Positions 61,819-64,000 of a stretch of 64,000 bases of DNA are shown piece after piece. Origin of the DNA: an uncultured Chitinophaga sp. (GTDB taxonomy: Bacteria; Bacteroidota; Bacteroidia; Chitinophagales; Chitinophagaceae). The position numbers were made by a program, and so were the translations under genes. The DNA is taken from contig NZ_CAMLHC010000037.1 of the NCBI RefSeq assembly GCF_946479755.1, positions 14,728 through 78,727 of the forward strand, read 5' to 3'. Numbering within the stretch: position 1 is the stretch's first letter; each line of letters starts with the position of its first letter. Below the pieces are notes generated by a model, which was not told the origin of the DNA, made no database searches, and saw only the letters and a list, made by a program, of their open reading frames with translations.

Positions 61819-62502
61819 ATGAGAAAACTGATATTGACAGCCCTTTTGGGAGGCGTTTTGCAGCAGGCTTCCGCCCAACAGCCCAAACCTAACCAATACG
61901 GCCTGCTGGTGATAGGCACCCCTGAGCAGTACGCGCAACTGGTAAAAAAGGACAGCGACCAGCAGCTGGTGGACCTGGAAACCTATATACCGCATATCCG
62001 AAAAGACGTGCGTTACGCCACCACCAACAATTTCACGCATCAGCAGCTTTATCAGCATACAAAGATCTATCTGCGCCGGCCTGCCGCCGAGAAGCTGAAA
62101 GCCGTACAGGCAGTACTCAATAAAAAGGGATATACCCTGCTGATATACGACGCATACCGCCCCTACCGGGTTACGGAAGCGATGTTCAAAATCGTTCCCA
62201 ACGACCTGTACGCCGCCGACCCACGCAAAGGCTCCGGGCATAACCGCGGCGTAGCGGTGGACCTGTCCATGGCAGATCTTAAAACGGGAAAGCCCGTGGC
62301 AATGCCAACGGACTTTGACGATTTCACCAAAAAGGCGCATGAAAATTATGTTCCCTCCGATCCAACAGTGACGGCTAATCGCAAACTGCTGCGCGACACG
62401 ATGAAACAGCACGGTTTCAAAGGGTCCCGCACGGAATGGTGGCATTTTTATCTCCCGGATTATAAAAAATATCCACTGATGGATATTACGACCCCGGACT
62501 AA
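61819..62502 (+). CDS. D-Ala-D-Ala dipeptidase (VanX/DdpX family)
   Basis: 227 residues from the ATG at 61819, which begins a signal peptide (MRKLILTALLGGVLQQASAQ). The VanX-type zinc peptidase motifs are complete: Arg114 in DAYRP, zinc ligands His141 and Asp148 in SGHNRGVAVDLS, catalytic Glu206 and zinc His209 in EWWHF. Other segments are VDLETYIPHIRKDVRYATTNNFTHQQLY. An exported version probably recycles wall-derived D-Ala-D-Ala rather than giving vancomycin resistance; no vanHA-like genes are near. Confidence 0.94.
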   Translation: MRKLILTALLGGVLQQASAQQPKPNQYGLLVIGTPEQYAQLVKKDSDQQLVDLETYIPHIRKDVRYATTNNFTHQQLYQHTKIYLRRPAAEKLKAVQAVLNKKGYTLLIYDAYRPYRVTEAMFKIVPNDLYAADPRKGSGHNRGVAVDLSMADLKTGKPVAMPTDFDDFTKKAHENYVPSDPTVTANRKLLRDTMKQHGFKGSRTEWWHFYLPDYKKYPLMDITTPD

Positions 62503-62550
62503 AGGACTACGTTGGGATTACCCTGCCGGTAGCCCGGACGTATTTATCTT

Positions 62551-62916
62551 TTAAGGAATGATCACCGTGTCGATCTTACTCGTATAAGGCCCCCATTTAT
62601 AATAATAGGTACCGGCAGCCGGTGTTTTAGCCGCGTATGGCCGTTGTACTTTCTGGAGCGAGTCTGTACAATTACAGGACCTGAAAAGGCTCTTCACATA
62701 CACCACGTGTATGCCTGCGGAATCAGATTCCTTAAATCCGGTAAACTCCTCACAACGGGAACTGTAGTAGCTCAGGTTAAAGCGGATGCTGTCAGCGCTG
62801 CCGTCTACGCGTGTTGCTGTTACAGGAGGATAACTTTCCTGTTCGCAGGTAGTTTTGTGACAGGCAGCAGCGGCAAACAGGCATACGATGCCCAACAAGA
62901 CATGGTTAAATTTCAT
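62551..62916 (-). CDS. Small cysteine-containing lipoprotein, unknown function
   Basis: 121 residues. Signal with lipobox (MKFNHVLLGIVCLFAAAAC, Cys19). The mature chain has further cysteines (HKTTCEQ, SSRCEEF, FRSCNCTD) that could make disulfides, and a tail of aromatic strands (TYYYKWGPYTSKIDTVIIP). No family recognised. It is convergent with the VanX-type gene. Confidence 0.75.
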   Translation of the reverse strand: MKFNHVLLGIVCLFAAAACHKTTCEQESYPPVTATRVDGSADSIRFNLSYYSSRCEEFTGFKESDSAGIHVVYVKSLFRSCNCTDSLQKVQRPYAAKTPAAGTYYYKWGPYTSKIDTVIIP

Positions 62917-62980
62917 ACTGTGTAGTTTAAAATGACTCTAGTTGATTTGTGAGAACGCTGTCAACAAAAACCATGCTACA

Positions 62981-63021
62981 CAAAAAAACGGAGCCGCGGT
63001 TCAGGTACCGCAACTCCGTTG
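62981..63021 (-). terminator. Terminator of leuA
   Basis: Read leftward: ACGGAG and CTCCGT pair around an inner GCGGT/ACCGC stem (62996-63000 with 63007-63011), followed by a T tract (the A run at 62982-62988). A good intrinsic terminator for the minus strand. Confidence 0.85.
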
Positions 63022-63040
63022 TACGTTCTGTTGGCAATAG

Positions 63041-64000
63041 TTAGTATATCTTGTTGAGCGCGTCCACATAGGCATGTACAGAGGCATTCACGATATCGGT
63101 AGAGTAACCGAAGCCGTAGAAAGACTGGCCGTTGTGTTTTACGCGCATATTTACTTTGCTCACGTCTTCGCTGCCGCCATGCATGGCCTGGATGCTGAAT
63201 TCATCCAGTTCAATGTCATCTTTAATGATGGCGTGGATAGCGTTGATAGTAGCGTTTACAGGGCCGTTTCCGGCGGCACTGGCTTCCCGGTCTTCCCCGT
63301 TGATGCGCAGTTTCACGGTCGCCATAGGGCGCAGCGGATCACCGCATACTACCTGTAACAGTGTTACTTTAATAGCTTTATCACCATAGTTTTTATCGTC
63401 GCCGTCGCCCATCAGTTGCAGCAGGTCTGCGTCGCTGATTTCTTTTTTATTGTCTGCCATTTCGAGGAAGCGTTGGTATACTTCGTCGAGGTTGATTTTA
63501 TCCATTTTGTAGCCCAGTCGCTCGAGGTGGTGTTTCAGGGCGTGGCGGCCGCTGCGGGCGGTGAGGATAATGGAGTTGGAGTTGATGCCTACGTCTTCCG
63601 GGTTGAGGATTTCGTAGTTTTCGCGGTGTTTCAGCACACCATCCTGGTGAATACCGGAGCTGTGAGCGAAGGCGTTGCGGCCTACGATCGCTTTGTTGGC
63701 CTGTACCGGCATGCGCATCATTTTCTCTACCAGCGTGCTGATATCGTAGATGCCTTTGGAATTGATATTGGTATGATATCCCAGTCCGTGGTGTGTTTTC
63801 AGGATCATGGCCACTTCTTCGAGGGAAGTGTTGCCGGCGCGTTCGCCGATACCGTTGATCGTGCATTCCACCTGGCGGGCGCCGTTCATTACGCCGGCGA
63901 TGGTGTTGGCGGTAGCCAGGCCCAGGTCGTTGTGGCAGTGAACGGAGATAATGGCTTTATCGATATTGGAGACGTGGTCTACCAGGTATTTGATTTTAGC
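63041..64000 (-). CDS. leuA: 2-isopropylmalate synthase, C-terminal part (continues past window)
   Basis: About 319 residues are visible; the frame stays open to the window edge, so the N-terminal catalytic start is missing. The visible part begins inside the TIM barrel: [47 protein letters not shown] contains the HxH metal site. [22 protein letters not shown] and [28 protein letters not shown] follow. The C-terminal leucine-sensing domain is present ([36 protein letters not shown] to [18 protein letters not shown]). It catalyses the first step of leucine synthesis. Confidence 0.97.
   Translation of the reverse strand, partial: AKIKYLVDHVSNIDKAIISVHCHNDLGLATANTIAGVMNGARQVECTINGIGERAGNTSLEEVAMILKTHHGLGYHTNINSKGIYDISTLVEKMMRMPVQANKAIVGRNAFAHSSGIHQDGVLKHRENYEILNPEDVGINSNSIILTARSGRHALKHHLERLGYKMDKINLDEVYQRFLEMADNKKEISDADLLQLMGDGDDKNYGDKAIKVTLLQVVCGDPLRPMATVKLRINGEDREASAAGNGPVNATINAIHAIIKDDIELDEFSIQAMHGGSEDVSKVNMRVKHNGQSFYGFGYSTDIVNASVHAYVDALNKIY

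Noticed and set aside
61819..62502. Vancomycin-resistance gene
   Set aside because: The VanX-type motifs are real, but the protein has an export signal and there are no vanHA or vanRS genes nearby, so wall recycling is more likely than resistance.

Overview
The window is chromosomal DNA from a member of the Bacteroidota, most likely the Chitinophagaceae (Chitinophaga-like; this rank is inference). The signs are a type IX secretion (T9SS) type B sorting domain paired with a PorP/SprF-like protein, several Bacteroidota-restricted families (DUF5683, DUF4421, DUF4954), weak Shine-Dalgarno sequences, and repeated TAnnTTTG promoter -7 elements just upstream of genes. I see no rRNA, tRNA, CRISPR array, insertion sequence, phage module or attachment site. 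The gene content is mostly core metabolism with two catabolic islands.

Layout. 1-8.3 kb (minus strand): a 2.4k-residue Calx-beta repeat surface protein, its PorP/SprF-like partner and the start of a membrane protein that runs off the window. 8.8-13.8 kb: ahcY, pdxJ and lon. 14.1-18.2 kb: two outer-membrane proteins, a membrane-anchored metallophosphoesterase and a UPF0173 hydrolase. 18.3-21.5 kb: parA-parB-DUF5683-dapB. 21.6-25.3 kb: an Rrf2 regulator followed by the sulfate-activation operon cysH-cysD-cysN. 25.3-32.3 kb: an SDR-type threonine dehydrogenase, kdsA, an unknown 135-residue protein, a PspC protein, aconitase, an HD phosphohydrolase and a LOG-family protein. 32.4-36.5 kb: DUF4421, a YfcE-type phosphoesterase, purU, an unknown secreted protein and a CHAD protein. 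36.7-42.7 kb (minus strand): a complete histidine-utilisation operon, marR-hutH-hutU-hutI-hutG. 43-49 kb: SET protein, bestrophin, mgtE, a lipoprotein histidine phosphatase and an S9 peptidase. 49.2-53.9 kb: glmS-DUF4954-tag. 53.9-55.8 kb: an MbnP-like lipoprotein and a di-haem MauG/MbnH-like lipoprotein. 55.8-61.7 kb (minus strand): an oxidative L-fucose pathway (transporter, mutarotase, dehydrogenase, lactonase, keto-deoxy-fuconate dehydrogenase, diketo-acid hydrolase, unknown lipoprotein) without a recognisable fuconate dehydratase. 61.8-64 kb: a VanX-type dipeptidase, a small lipoprotein and the C-terminal part of leuA.

The points most worth a second look are: twin promoter-operator palindromes upstream of the MarR-hut operon; the MbnP/MbnH-like pair, which may make a kynurenine-dependent copper protein; a set of long intergenic hairpins with low-complexity, word-like arms between many genes, including a nested rod with a perfect 30-bp outer stem between the CHAD and hutG genes; and the tightly packed glmS-DUF4954-tag unit. 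All functional calls come from reading motifs and family resemblance by eye; no database search was run.
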